Part shown: piece by piece, positions 38,237 to 46,880 of the stretch | Layout: every line of letters begins with the position of its first letter | How positions within the stretch are numbered: the stretch's first letter is position 1 | Origin: Rhodococcus marinonascens NBRC 14363 | Lineage (GTDB): Bacteria; Actinomycetota; Actinomycetes; Mycobacteriales; Mycobacteriaceae | Direction of reading: 5' to 3' | Length of the DNA stretch: 60,290 nucleotides | Assembly: GCF_001894885.1 (NCBI RefSeq) | Contig: NZ_BCXB01000028.1 | Coordinates: 1-60,290 of the forward strand | Program-made: the position numbers and the translations under genes | Notes under the pieces: model-generated | The model's input: the letters and a program-made list of their open reading frames with translations, nothing else | Told to the model about the DNA's origin: nothing | The model's database searches: none

Positions 38237-38968
38237 ATGATCACGACTCCCCCACCGCACACGCAGGGCGGATCGGCGCTCGAACTTTCGCCGATCCGCC
38301 GTGGGCCGACTCGTGAGCGCACCTCGGACCTCGTCTTTCAGGAACTCCAGGGGGCCATTCGGGACCTGCGCCTAGCTCCCGGCCTGGAACTATCCGAGAG
38401 CGCCTTGACCAAGCAGTTCGCGGTGAGTCGGACCCCGGTGCGCGAAGCTCTAGCCCGACTGGTCGACGCGGGATTGGTTCAGGTCACCCCTCAGGTCGGC
38501 ACTCGGGTAGCGCGGATCCGACCGGCGGAGGTCCGCGAGGCGCAGTTCATCCGTGAGCACCTCGAGCTAGGAGCATTCGAGGCCGCATGCGCACATCCCA
38601 CCACGAATCATGCGCAGCTGAGTGCCCTCATCGAAGAGCAGGAACGGGCGTTTCACGACCTCGACGAGGAACTCTTCTTCGCGAGTGACGAGGCACTACA
38701 CCGCACGATATTCGAACTCGCGGGCTACCCCGGAGCGTGGGAGGTCGTTCAATCGAAAAAGCTGCAACTCGACCGCCTACGTCGTCTGACCTTGCCCGAG
38801 CATTCGACCACCCGCGAATTGATCACCGAACACACGGCCATCGTCGACGCACTGAAGGCCCGCGACGCCGCCGCCGGGCGAGAGGTCATCTGCGGCCACG
38901 TTCGACGAGTCCTCACTCAGCTTCCACGCCTACAGCATGAGCACCCTCACTACTTCACGGATCAATAG
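38237..38968 (+). CDS. GntR-family regulator, FCD type
   Basis: A 243-residue regulator with an N-terminal winged helix (GLELSESALTKQFAVSRTPV, then REALARLVDAGLVQVTPQVG) and an FCD ligand domain (REAQFIREHLELGAFEAA, DEALHRTIFELAGY, and ELITEHTAIVDALKARDA with metal-site histidines). FCD regulators usually sense sugar acids. It is divergent from the SDR-lactonase-AGE arm and 56 bases before the dehydratase gene, so it probably controls both arms. Confidence 0.92.
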   Translation: MITTPPPHTQGGSALELSPIRRGPTRERTSDLVFQELQGAIRDLRLAPGLELSESALTKQFAVSRTPVREALARLVDAGLVQVTPQVGTRVARIRPAEVREAQFIREHLELGAFEAACAHPTTNHAQLSALIEEQERAFHDLDEELFFASDEALHRTIFELAGYPGAWEVVQSKKLQLDRLRRLTLPEHSTTRELITEHTAIVDALKARDAAAGREVICGHVRRVLTQLPRLQHEHPHYFTDQ

Positions 38969-39024
38969 CGCCGCCACAGCCTCACCGGCAACGGGGCACC
39001 CTCGGACACCCAGGAGAGTCAAGC

Positions 39025-40059
39025 ATGCCAATCCGGCTGTCGCTCGGCCATATCGACGAATTCGACGACACGGTAGCCCAATTCGCACATCAACTGGGAC
39101 TACCGAGTGTGCAGTTCCACACCCCGAGCAACCTGGCAACAGACAAGATGTACTGGGGGATCGAAGAGCTTGCGGCTCTTCGGGAATACTGCGACCACCA
39201 GAGTCTGCGCATTGAAGGACTGGAAAACGTTCCAGCTGAGCACTTCTGGAAGATTCAGCGCGGACTACCCGGGCGCGACGAGCAGATCGACAATTATCAC
39301 CGGACAATCCGTAATATGGCAAAGACCGGATATGACCTTCTCGGTTTCAACTTCCTGCCAACCTACGTCTGGCGTACCGATATGAATGCCGCAGGCCGTG
39401 GCGGAGCGAGCGTTACGGCGTTCGATGCGAACAGCGCCCACCACGGAAACGCGCTCGCGTCCCACAAGTTGACCCATCCCGAGCCGATTGATGGCGTCCT
39501 CGATGCCCAACTCATGTGGGACAACTACCAGTACTTCCTCGACGCCGTCCTGCCTGTCGCTGAAGAAGAAGGCGTCCGCCTGGCACTGCATCCGGACGAT
39601 CCGCCGGTGCGGGACGCCCTGGGCGGTCTCGAGCGAATCTTCATCTCTCCCGAAGGCATCGCCGAAGCGCACCAACGCGCCAAAGGAAGTCCCGCATGGG
39701 GGCTGAACCTGTGCCTCGGAACGGTGTCGGAGATGGGCGGCGAGGATGCCGTCAACCAAGTCATCGACCTACTCGGCCCCGAGGGACGCATCTTCTACGT
39801 TCACTTCCGCGACGTGCAGGGAACCGTCCCCCACTTCGCCGAGTGCTTCCTCGGCGAAGGCAACTTCGACCCAGCGCAGGTTATTCGCCGACTTCACTCC
39901 GTGGGCTTCGACGGATTTCTCATCGACGATCATGTGCCCGCGATGGTCGGCGACATCGCCACCTGGGGAGATACCTCGTCGGCCGCATACTGCAGCCGCG
40001 GCAGGGCCTACGCGATCGGGTACTTGCAGGGGGTGCTACGCGGGCTCGATCTCGACTGA
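39025..40059 (+). CDS. Mannonate dehydratase-like (UxuA) enzyme
   Basis: A 344-residue TIM-barrel enzyme of the UxuA family, which removes water from D-mannonate to give 2-keto-3-deoxy-gluconate with Mn/Fe. Family features: LGFNFLPTYVWRTD, LALHPDDPP (His/Asp), LNLCLGTVSEMGG (Cys ligand), IFYVHFRDVQG (His ligand), LIDDHVP (Asp) and the closing GRAYAIGYLQGVL. At 344 residues it is the shorter form found outside enterobacteria. AGGAGAG precedes ATG 39025. Its neighbours suggest it acts on an aldonate made by the SDR and lactonase rather than on a fructuronate product. Confidence 0.88.
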   Translation: MPIRLSLGHIDEFDDTVAQFAHQLGLPSVQFHTPSNLATDKMYWGIEELAALREYCDHQSLRIEGLENVPAEHFWKIQRGLPGRDEQIDNYHRTIRNMAKTGYDLLGFNFLPTYVWRTDMNAAGRGGASVTAFDANSAHHGNALASHKLTHPEPIDGVLDAQLMWDNYQYFLDAVLPVAEEEGVRLALHPDDPPVRDALGGLERIFISPEGIAEAHQRAKGSPAWGLNLCLGTVSEMGGEDAVNQVIDLLGPEGRIFYVHFRDVQGTVPHFAECFLGEGNFDPAQVIRRLHSVGFDGFLIDDHVPAMVGDIATWGDTSSAAYCSRGRAYAIGYLQGVLRGLDLD

Positions 40060-40156
40060 CTCGACCTCTACTGGCACAGGGCATTCAACACGAACGCATG
40101 CAGTGCTCGACGTACGGATTGCGTCGAGACACCCCTAGCAAGAACAAGGAATGGAA

Positions 40157-40891
40157 ATGGGCAAATTTGATGGGCGACGTGTTGTAGTAACAGGCGCCGG
40201 CTCAGGAATTGGATATGAGATCAGCCGATTGTTCCTCGCGGAAGGCGGCGAGGTGGTCGCCGCTGACAGGGATCCAAGGTCCGTCCCCCCGGGCTCCTTT
40301 CCCGTCAAAGTCGACATCAGCTCACCGGACGAAATCGACCAACTCCGCAAGAGTGCATACGAACTGCTCGGCGGTGTGGACATCCTGTGCAACAACGCCG
40401 GCATCGGATCGACCACCAGCATCCTTGAGGCAACCGTCGAGGAGTGGGACCGCGTGTTCGCGGTGAACGCACGCGGAACTTTCCTGTGCATGAAGAGCTT
40501 TCTCCCCGGCATGCTTGAACAAAAGTTCGGCGTCATCGTGAACACCGCCTCGGTGGCAGGGATGATCGGCCTGCGGGATCGTGCCTCCTACTCGGCCAGC
40601 AAGGGCGCGGTGGTCGCCTTGACCAAGCAAGCCGCGGTCCAGTGGGCGGCCGCCGGCATTCGCTGCAATTGCGTATGCCCGGGAACAGTCGATTCACCGT
40701 GGGTCGAACGGTTGCTTCAACAAGCGGAAGATCCCGATGCCTACCGCGCGGAGCTCACTGCTCGGCAGCCGATGGGCCGGCTCGCCGAACCCACAGAAGT
40801 GGCGAAGGCGGTGCTCTATCTGGCAAGTGACGACGCCGCCTTCGTCACGGGTGCCGAACTCGTCATTGACGGCGGAATCCTCGCTAGCTGA
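40157..40891 (+). CDS. SDR-family sugar-acid dehydrogenase
   Basis: A 244-residue classical SDR: VVVTGAGSGIGYEISRLFL, NNAGIGSTTS, the catalytic pair TASVAGMIGLRDRASYSASK and the end AAFVTGAELVIDGGILAS. Located between the dehydratase and the FAH hydrolase it is the likely 2-keto-3-deoxy-sugar-acid 4-dehydrogenase. ATG 40157 is chosen because AAGGA then has proper spacing; ATG 40151 would be one base from it. Confidence 0.87.
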   Translation: MGKFDGRRVVVTGAGSGIGYEISRLFLAEGGEVVAADRDPRSVPPGSFPVKVDISSPDEIDQLRKSAYELLGGVDILCNNAGIGSTTSILEATVEEWDRVFAVNARGTFLCMKSFLPGMLEQKFGVIVNTASVAGMIGLRDRASYSASKGAVVALTKQAAVQWAAAGIRCNCVCPGTVDSPWVERLLQQAEDPDAYRAELTARQPMGRLAEPTEVAKAVLYLASDDAAFVTGAELVIDGGILAS

Positions 40892-40925
40892 CATCCAGTA
40901 CATCTGATCAGAAGGAAGGACCCAC

Positions 40926-41771
40926 ATGCGGATCGCTTCAGTTGGCGGGCGGATCAAACTCGTCCGTGAGAGCAAGCTGATCGACGTTCACAAGGTCAGC
41001 GACGGCAGGTTCGGTCCAACGGCGGCCGATGTCTTCGAACAATGGACCCAGTTTCGTGACTGGGCAGCACACGACACCACCGAGGGCGACACACCTCTGA
41101 ACGAATCGGAAGCAGACGCGCCCGTGCCGCCCAGCCCGCAGGTGTTCGGCATCGGATTGAACTATCGCGAGCATCAGATCGAATCCGGTCTCCCAGCACC
41201 CGAGGTCCCTTTGGTCTTCACCAAGTTCCCGACCTCGATCACGAACGCCTTCACACAGGTTGCGCTCCCTACCGATCAGGTCGATTGGGAGGTCGAGGTC
41301 GCGATCGTCATGGGAGCACGTGCGCATCAGGTCTCGCGTTCGGATGCTTGGTCCTATGTCGCCGGTGTGACTGCTGCCCAGGATTTTTCCGCGCGTGATG
41401 TCCAGATGCGTCCGGCAGGTCTACCTCAATTCAATCTCGGCAAGTCGTTTCCGGGGTTCACGCCGCTCGGCCCAGTTCTGGTCACGCCCGACGAATTCGA
41501 CGATCCGGACAACATCACGCTGTCGTGCGATCTCAACGGTGTCACACTGCAGTCCAGCTCGACCGCCGACCTCATTTTCGATGTCGGGCAACTGATCGAA
41601 TATCTCTCCGGGATCGTGATACTCCTTCCGGGCGACGTCATCCTCACCGGAACACCGTCGGGTGTGGGCCTCGGACAGACTCCCAATCGATTCCTGACCG
41701 CCGGCGACGAAGTTGTCAGTCGTGTAGGTGACCTGACCATGCGACACACATTCGTCGCCGCAGGGGCGTAA
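40926..41771 (+). CDS. FAH-family hydrolase (2,4-diketo-3-deoxy-sugar-acid hydrolase type)
   Basis: A 281-residue fumarylacetoacetate-hydrolase-fold enzyme cleaving a C-C bond of a diketo acid. Metal ligands and signature: VFGIGLNYREHQIES, DWEVEVAIVMGARAHQVS (Glu..Glu), AAQDFSARDVQM (Asp), FTPLGPVLVTPDEF, and VILTGTPSGVGLGQTP. Close relatives in L-fucose/L-rhamnose oxidation release pyruvate. AAGGAAGGA is upstream of ATG 40926. It ends the plus-strand arm of the sugar cluster. Confidence 0.88.
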   Translation: MRIASVGGRIKLVRESKLIDVHKVSDGRFGPTAADVFEQWTQFRDWAAHDTTEGDTPLNESEADAPVPPSPQVFGIGLNYREHQIESGLPAPEVPLVFTKFPTSITNAFTQVALPTDQVDWEVEVAIVMGARAHQVSRSDAWSYVAGVTAAQDFSARDVQMRPAGLPQFNLGKSFPGFTPLGPVLVTPDEFDDPDNITLSCDLNGVTLQSSSTADLIFDVGQLIEYLSGIVILLPGDVILTGTPSGVGLGQTPNRFLTAGDEVVSRVGDLTMRHTFVAAGA

Positions 41772-41799
41772 TTCTGCGCGCGCAGAAGGGTTCATCGTC

Positions 41800-42225
41800 A
41801 TGACACCATCCCCTGGTACGGCGCTCGTGGTGGGCGCCACCGGCATTTCCGGACAGGCAATCAGCCGTCAACTCGTGGACGCGGGATGGAGGACCTACGG
41901 GTTGTCCCGGCAGACGTCCCTACAGATGATCGGCGTCGACGCGGTCAGGGCCGACCTGCTCGACGAAACCGCCCTGGCGCAGACCCTGCGCGGCATCAAC
42001 CCCGAGGTCGTGTTCTTCACTGCCTGGAAGCGGCAAAACACCGAGCGCGAGAACATCGAGGTCAACAGCGTCATGTTGCGCAACACGCTGCGCGCGCTCG
42101 CGGGCGGGGGCTCGATGCGGCACGTGGCGCTCTCGACCGGACACAAGCACTACACGGGCCCGCTCGAGGACCACCACACCGGTGTCATGGCCGAGACACC
42201 CTTCTGGCATGTCCCCGGTGAATGA
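41800..42225 (+). pseudogene. Truncated PRISE/NAD-epimerase-type reductase
   Basis: 141 codons of an SDR resembling the PRISE (progesterone 5-beta-reductase/iridoid synthase-like) group: ALVVGATGISGQAISRQLVD, GINPEVVFFTAWKRQNTERE and NTLRALAGGGSMRHVALSTG with GHKHYTGP. Intact relatives are ~350 residues; here the protein ends after FWHVPGE. The DNA at the end belongs to an antisense HsdR fragment, so the gene was cut by recombination near 42206. It starts 28 bases after FAH and may have belonged to the sugar operon. Confidence 0.75.
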
Positions 42226-42660
42226 GTCCTCGAGCTGGTGGAGGACGTGGGTGACGAAGTTGCGGACCGACGAGTCGGGGCGATCGCCCGAGAACAAGCC
42301 GTTGATCTTAGCGATGACCTCGTCGAGGGCGACGAGGTCGGGATCGCGAACCGCGCCGGTGCCGGCCGTCCCTCCCCGGTTCGACTTGCACGCAGACATC
42401 GACGGTGGGGTGCTGTACGTCCATCCGATGATGGCCGAGATAGTCGATGGTGACCGCAGACAGGTCCACCGGAATGGCATTCTCGCCGCCGGTGAGCTGG
42501 GGTGCAAGCAGCTCGAGGTAGATCGCGAGCTTCTCGAGCCACAGGTTCTCCTAGTCGAACAGCTGCGACAGGAACTCGTACTGGCGGACATAGGTGCCGA
42601 CGTCCTTACGGAACATGTCCAACTCGTCGACCGCCACCTTGTCCGACGCTTCGACCGATA
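42206..42660 (-). pseudogene. C-terminal fragment of a type I restriction enzyme R subunit (HsdR)
   Basis: Minus-strand translation gives HsdR C-terminal motifs: FRKDVGTYVRQYEFLSQLFD, then an in-frame TAG, then ENLWLEKLAIYLELLAPQLT and IPVDLSAVTIDYLGHHRM, and after a frameshift VALDEVIAKINGLFSGDRPD and SSVRNFVTHVLHQLEDSF. No HsdM, HsdS or HsdR helicase part is in the window. The piece lies exactly between the truncated PRISE gene and the 3' end of paaK, so it fills a recombination scar. Confidence 0.75.
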
Positions 42661-43946
42661 GCGCGGTTGTCGATCAGTCGCTTTGCCTTGCCGATGGAGC
42701 GTTCGAGTGCGCCGGGTTCCACGACGTCCACGGCGACCGTCACTCCGATGCGGTTCTTCACCAGCTTCTGGAGTTCGGCGGTGGCACCGGAACGATCGGT
42801 GGCGGACGCATCGAGACGCGATTCGACTCGCACGGTCAGCTCGTCCGTCCTACCGGGACGGTCGAGAATGCACTGGAATTGTGGAGCCAACGCAGGCACC
42901 GTGAGAATCAACTCCTCGATCTGGGTCGGAAACAGATTCACCCCCCGCAGGATGATCATGTCGTCGGTACGCCCGGTCACCTTCTGCATCCGCCGCATCG
43001 ACCGCGCGGTTCCGGGCAGCAGTCGCGTCAGATCGCGGGTGCAGTAGCGGATGATCGGCATCGCCTCCTTCGTCAGCGACGTGAAGACGAGCTCACCCTC
43101 CTCACCGTCGGGAAGCACCTCACCGGTGACTGGATCGATGATCTCCGGGTAGAAATGGTCCTCCCAGACGTGCAGGCCGTCCTTGGTCTCCACGCATTCC
43201 ATCGCGACACCCGGCCCCATCACCTCGGACAGCCCATAGATGTCGACTGCATCCATGTTCAACTGCTTCTCGAGTTCGGTGCGCATCTCCTCCGTCCACG
43301 GCTCCGCGCCGAACACGCCGGTACGCAGCGACGTCTTGGCCGGGTCGATACCCTTCGCGATCATCGCGTCGACGATCGTGAGCATGTAGGACGGTGTCAC
43401 CATGATGGCGTCGGGCTCGAAGTCCTCGATCAGCTGGATTTGGCGTTCGGTCATACCGCCTGACATCGGGATCACCGTGCAGCCCAGTCGTTCCGCGCCG
43501 TAGTGCGCGCCGAGTCCGCCGGTGAACAGGCCGTAGCCGTAGGCGATATGCACCTTGTCGGACGGCTTGACGCCGGCGGCGGTCAGGCTCCGAGCGACCA
43601 GATCGGCCCAGTTGTTCAGGTCACCCGTGGTGTATCCGACCACCGCCGGCCGCCCCGTCGTCCCCGAGGATGCATGAATGCGCGACACCTGATCCTGAGG
43701 CACCGCGAACATTCCGAATGGGTAGTTCGCCCGTAGGTCCGCCTTCGCCGTGAACGGGAACTTCGACAGATCGCTTAGGTCCAACAGGTCACGAGGGTGG
43801 ACACCGGCGTCGTCGAACGCCTTCCGGTAGTGCGGAACGTTGTTGTACGAGTAAAGAAGTGACCACTGCAGACGTTCGAGTTGCAGCGACGAAATCCGGT
43901 CACGGGAAGCGAACTCGATGTTCTGCGCAGCGGCGATACTCGTCAT
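42606..43946 (-). CDS. paaK: Phenylacetate-CoA ligase with an altered C-terminal tail
   Basis: A 446-residue acyl-adenylating ligase that makes phenylacetyl-CoA, the entry step of aerobic phenylacetate breakdown. Signature motifs: RIHASSGTTGRPAVVGYT (P-loop), YGLSEVMGPGV and VTGRTDDMIILRGVNLFPTQ. The usual end is about KAKRLIDNR; here the frame runs 17 residues further (from about 42659) through DNA that in another frame encodes the HsdR fragment. The natural stop was therefore lost by recombination, probably without harm to the active site. ATG 43946 has CCGGAGACTTGG upstream; last gene of the paaABCDEK unit. Confidence 0.92.
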   Translation of the reverse strand: MTSIAAAQNIEFASRDRISSLQLERLQWSLLYSYNNVPHYRKAFDDAGVHPRDLLDLSDLSKFPFTAKADLRANYPFGMFAVPQDQVSRIHASSGTTGRPAVVGYTTGDLNNWADLVARSLTAAGVKPSDKVHIAYGYGLFTGGLGAHYGAERLGCTVIPMSGGMTERQIQLIEDFEPDAIMVTPSYMLTIVDAMIAKGIDPAKTSLRTGVFGAEPWTEEMRTELEKQLNMDAVDIYGLSEVMGPGVAMECVETKDGLHVWEDHFYPEIIDPVTGEVLPDGEEGELVFTSLTKEAMPIIRYCTRDLTRLLPGTARSMRRMQKVTGRTDDMIILRGVNLFPTQIEELILTVPALAPQFQCILDRPGRTDELTVRVESRLDASATDRSGATAELQKLVKNRIGVTVAVDVVEPGALERSIGKAKRLIDNRAIGRSVGQGGGRRVGHVP

Positions 43947-43981
43947 CCAAGTCTCCGGGGGGTCAGCGGGGCAGAGTCGGG

Positions 43982-45079
43982 TCAGGCGTCGAAATCGACG
44001 GTCACGTTGTCGCTGACCGGGTAGGTCTGGCACGTCAGCACGAAGCCGGAATCGACCTCGTAGTCCTCGAGCGCATAGTTGCGGCGCATGTCCACGTCGC
44101 CGCGGGTGATCTTGGCGCGGCAGGTTCCGCACACACCACCCTTGCACGCGAATGGTACGTCGGAACGGTACTTTTCGGACGCATCCAGGATCGACATGTC
44201 CCGCGGCAACGGCGCGGTGGTCGAGCGGCCGTCGAGGATCAGGGTCACCTCGCTACTCGGCCCGGTGACTCCAGGTTCGCGATGGGTTTCCATTGGCGGG
44301 GGAATGTCGTCGACGAAGAACAGTTCATGGTGAACGCGACCCTTGTCGATCTTCAACTCGCCGAGAACCGTCTCCGCGTCGGTCACCATCCCGTAAGGGC
44401 CGCACAACCAGAAGTGATCGATGTCGGCGATCGGCACGACCGCACGGAAGATCTCGCGGAGCCGGTCGGCGTCGAGGCGGCCGGTGAACAACTCGACCTC
44501 GCGTGGCTCACGGGACAGGACGTGAATGATTTCGAAGCGCGACCCGTACGTGTCCTTGAGGTCGGAGATCTCCTCGGCGAACATCACCGAACGGGTGCGC
44601 CGGTTGCCATACAGCAAAACGACTTCGGATTCAGGGTTGGCGAGCACCGACGCTGCGATCGACAGCATCGGCGTGATCCCCGAACCGGCGGCGATCAGGA
44701 CGTGACGACCACCGGCGGCGGGGTCGGCGACGAACGTTCCGCTCGGGCCCTGCACCTCGATCCGGTCGCCGGGGCGAACCTGGTGGACGAGCCAGGTCGA
44801 GAACAGCCCGTCGGATACCTCGCGCACGCCCACCCGCGGAGCGGAGCCGGCGGATGCGCAGATGGAGTACGAGCGGCGGTGTTCGACACCGTCGACCGTC
44901 CGGCGGAGCGTAAGGGACTGCCCGGGACCGAATGCGAACTCCTCCGCCAGCTCGACCGGAACGTCGAACGTGACGGCAACGGCGTCGTCACACAGGGATT
45001 CTACGTCGGCGACAGTCAGGGTATGGAATGCCCTGTTACGCGATGCAGCACCGGATTTCGGGGAGACCGCTGTGGTCAT
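43982..45079 (-). CDS. paaE: Phenylacetyl-CoA 1,2-epoxidase, reductase subunit
   Basis: A 365-residue electron-transfer subunit that passes electrons from NADPH to the PaaA di-iron centre. An N-terminal FAD domain (VEHRRSYSICAS), an NADP domain (LIAAGSGITPMLSI, FWLCGPYGMV) and a C-terminal plant-type [2Fe-2S] ferredoxin domain with CKGGVCGTCRAKI and the last Cys in VLTCQTYP. It starts two bases after paaD and precedes paaK by 35 bases. Confidence 0.94.
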   Translation of the reverse strand: MTTAVSPKSGAASRNRAFHTLTVADVESLCDDAVAVTFDVPVELAEEFAFGPGQSLTLRRTVDGVEHRRSYSICASAGSAPRVGVREVSDGLFSTWLVHQVRPGDRIEVQGPSGTFVADPAAGGRHVLIAAGSGITPMLSIAASVLANPESEVVLLYGNRRTRSVMFAEEISDLKDTYGSRFEIIHVLSREPREVELFTGRLDADRLREIFRAVVPIADIDHFWLCGPYGMVTDAETVLGELKIDKGRVHHELFFVDDIPPPMETHREPGVTGPSSEVTLILDGRSTTAPLPRDMSILDASEKYRSDVPFACKGGVCGTCRAKITRGDVDMRRNYALEDYEVDSGFVLTCQTYPVSDNVTVDFDA

Positions 45080-45081
45080 GA

Positions 45082-45606
45082 TTAGATTTCCTTCACGTGA
45101 TCGAAGGGTTCGAGACAATCGAGGCACCGGTAGAGCGCCTTGCACAGAGTCGCCCCGAATTCCGAGTCGAGACGGGTGTTCGCGGAGCGGCACACCGGGC
45201 ACTCCACGACCCTCGGCTTGGTTACGAGAGTCAGCGGGACGGGTCCGGACGATCGGCGCGGCGCGGGACCAGGTGTGGAATAGCCGTTCTCGCGCAGTGT
45301 GCGCCTGCCGGCGTCGCTGATCCAATCGGTGCTCCACGGCGGTGTGAGCACGGTCTTCACCTCGACGCGCGCAAATCCCGCGTCCTGCAATGTGTGCTCG
45401 ATGTCGTCGCGCATCGTGGCCATTGCGGGGCACCCGGAGTAAGTGGGAGTGATGGTCACGACCACCGATCCGTCGGCACGTTCCTCGACGTCGCGCAGCA
45501 CACCCAGATCGGCGAGGGTGAGCATGGGCATCTCCGGGTCCAGGACCGATTCGGCGAGTCGGCGGGCTTCGATTGCCCGCGTGGGGGTCACGAACGGGGC
45601 GGACAT
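45082..45606 (-). CDS. paaD: Phenylacetyl-CoA epoxidase maturation subunit
   Basis: A 174-residue protein with an N-terminal MIP18/DUF59 domain (LDPEMPMLTLADLGVLRDVE, YSGCPAM) and a C-terminal zinc-ribbon-like four-cysteine part (VECPVCRSANT..., LYRCLDCLEPFDH). PaaD acts in cofactor assembly of the epoxidase. ATG 45606 has AAGGAGTG upstream and is one base from the paaC stop. Confidence 0.92.
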   Translation of the reverse strand: MSAPFVTPTRAIEARRLAESVLDPEMPMLTLADLGVLRDVEERADGSVVVTITPTYSGCPAMATMRDDIEHTLQDAGFARVEVKTVLTPPWSTDWISDAGRRTLRENGYSTPGPAPRRSSGPVPLTLVTKPRVVECPVCRSANTRLDSEFGATLCKALYRCLDCLEPFDHVKEI

Positions 45607-45607
45607 T

Positions 45608-46525
45608 TCACCACACTCCTTCCGGATGAACTCTGGCCACGCTTTGCATCTCGGCGAGCAGCAATCCGAATGCCTCGGTGTGCAGTCCCTGCCGACCCGC
45701 CCTGCCACCGACGGTGCCGGCGGTCCGGCCGGTGGGTGCGGTGAGTTCGGCGGCATGCAACACCTGTTCGAGTACGGAATCGAATTCGTCGCGAGTATCC
45801 CTTGGATCGACCCCGACACCCACGGCAGCGAGTGCGAGCTCCTCGGTGGTCGGGACGAACAGTTCCTCGACGTACGGCCACACCCGGGAGAGTGCGTCGA
45901 CAATGTGCGCCCGCGACTCCGCAGTTCCGCAGCCAAGCATGACCGCCCACCGGGCCGCGTAGTCGCGGTGATATGTCAGTTCCTTGACGCCCTTCACCGC
46001 CACAGCCGCGAGGACCGGATCTCGTGACGTGCGGAGTCGGTCGAACAGGGCGAGGCGCCACGTGGAGAACACCAGCAGTCGGGTGATCGTCTGCGCGAAG
46101 TCGCCGTTGTCGAGTTCGGCGAGCCTGGTGTTGCGAAACTTGTTCTCGTCACGGAAGAAGGCGAGCGCATCCTCGGCGGGAATCGGTGAGGTGTCCGAGA
46201 TGTGCGGCACGACGGTCGCGTCCGCCGCGTCCGCGCGAGCGAGCAGCAGTCGCGCCTGGCCGAGCAAGTCGAGTCCGATGTTCGCCAGCGCCACCTCCTC
46301 CTCGAGTTCCGGTGCGCGCGTACTCCACTCGGCCAGGCGTTGAGAGCTGATCAGCGCGTCGTCGCCGAGCATCAGGCAGTAGACCGCCAGCGCGGCGAGG
46401 TCGACGTCATCGGGGACCGTGGTGTCGACGCCGGCCAACGGGTCGTCGAAGCTGGTGCCGAACGCCCACTGGCCGTGGCTGTCTTCGTCGACGAGGCTGT
46501 CGTAGGCGTTCTCGTGGTCGGTCAT
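45608..46525 (-). CDS. paaC: Phenylacetyl-CoA epoxidase structural subunit PaaC
   Basis: A 305-residue ferritin-like subunit that pairs with PaaA to form the epoxidase core and lacks its own full iron site. Helical-bundle features: ELEEEVALANIGLDLLGQAR, FFRDENKFRNTRLAELDNGD and VKELTYHRDYAARWAVMLG. The N-terminal ~30 residues are longer than in E. coli. GAGGATGTACCG precedes ATG 46525. Confidence 0.93.
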   Translation of the reverse strand: MTDHENAYDSLVDEDSHGQWAFGTSFDDPLAGVDTTVPDDVDLAALAVYCLMLGDDALISSQRLAEWSTRAPELEEEVALANIGLDLLGQARLLLARADAADATVVPHISDTSPIPAEDALAFFRDENKFRNTRLAELDNGDFAQTITRLLVFSTWRLALFDRLRTSRDPVLAAVAVKGVKELTYHRDYAARWAVMLGCGTAESRAHIVDALSRVWPYVEELFVPTTEELALAAVGVGVDPRDTRDEFDSVLEQVLHAAELTAPTGRTAGTVGGRAGRQGLHTEAFGLLLAEMQSVARVHPEGVW

Positions 46526-46574
46526 CGGTACATCCTCGGTATTCTCGTCGGCCTGCGAAAAAATCGGGGCCGGA

Positions 46575-46880
46575 TCACATGTGGGGAACGTTGTCGGGGA
46601 TCTCGTAGAAGGTGGGGTGCCGGTACACCTTGTCGCCGCTCGGTGCGAAGTAGGGATCCTTCTCTGACGGGCTGGACGCCACGATCGAACTGGACCGCAC
46701 CACCCAGATGCTCACGCCCTCGTTGCGGCGGGTGTAGACGTCGCGGGCGTGGCGCACGGCCATCTCGTCGTCCGCCGCATGCAATGAGCCGACATGCACG
46801 TGGTTGAGTCCGCGCTTACCCCGCAGGAACACTTCGTACAGTGGCCAGTCCGCGCGCACCGTGGTGTCGTCCGTGCTCAT
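46575..46880 (-). CDS. paaB: Phenylacetyl-CoA epoxidase subunit PaaB
   Basis: A 101-residue small subunit needed for the assembly of the PaaAC core: [37 protein letters not shown] and [22 protein letters not shown] 46880 overlaps the stop of paaA (ATGA), with AAGGAG upstream. A 49-base gap separates it from paaC. Confidence 0.95.
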   Translation of the reverse strand: MSTDDTTVRADWPLYEVFLRGKRGLNHVHVGSLHAADDEMAVRHARDVYTRRNEGVSIWVVRSSSIVASSPSEKDPYFAPSGDKVYRHPTFYEIPDNVPHM

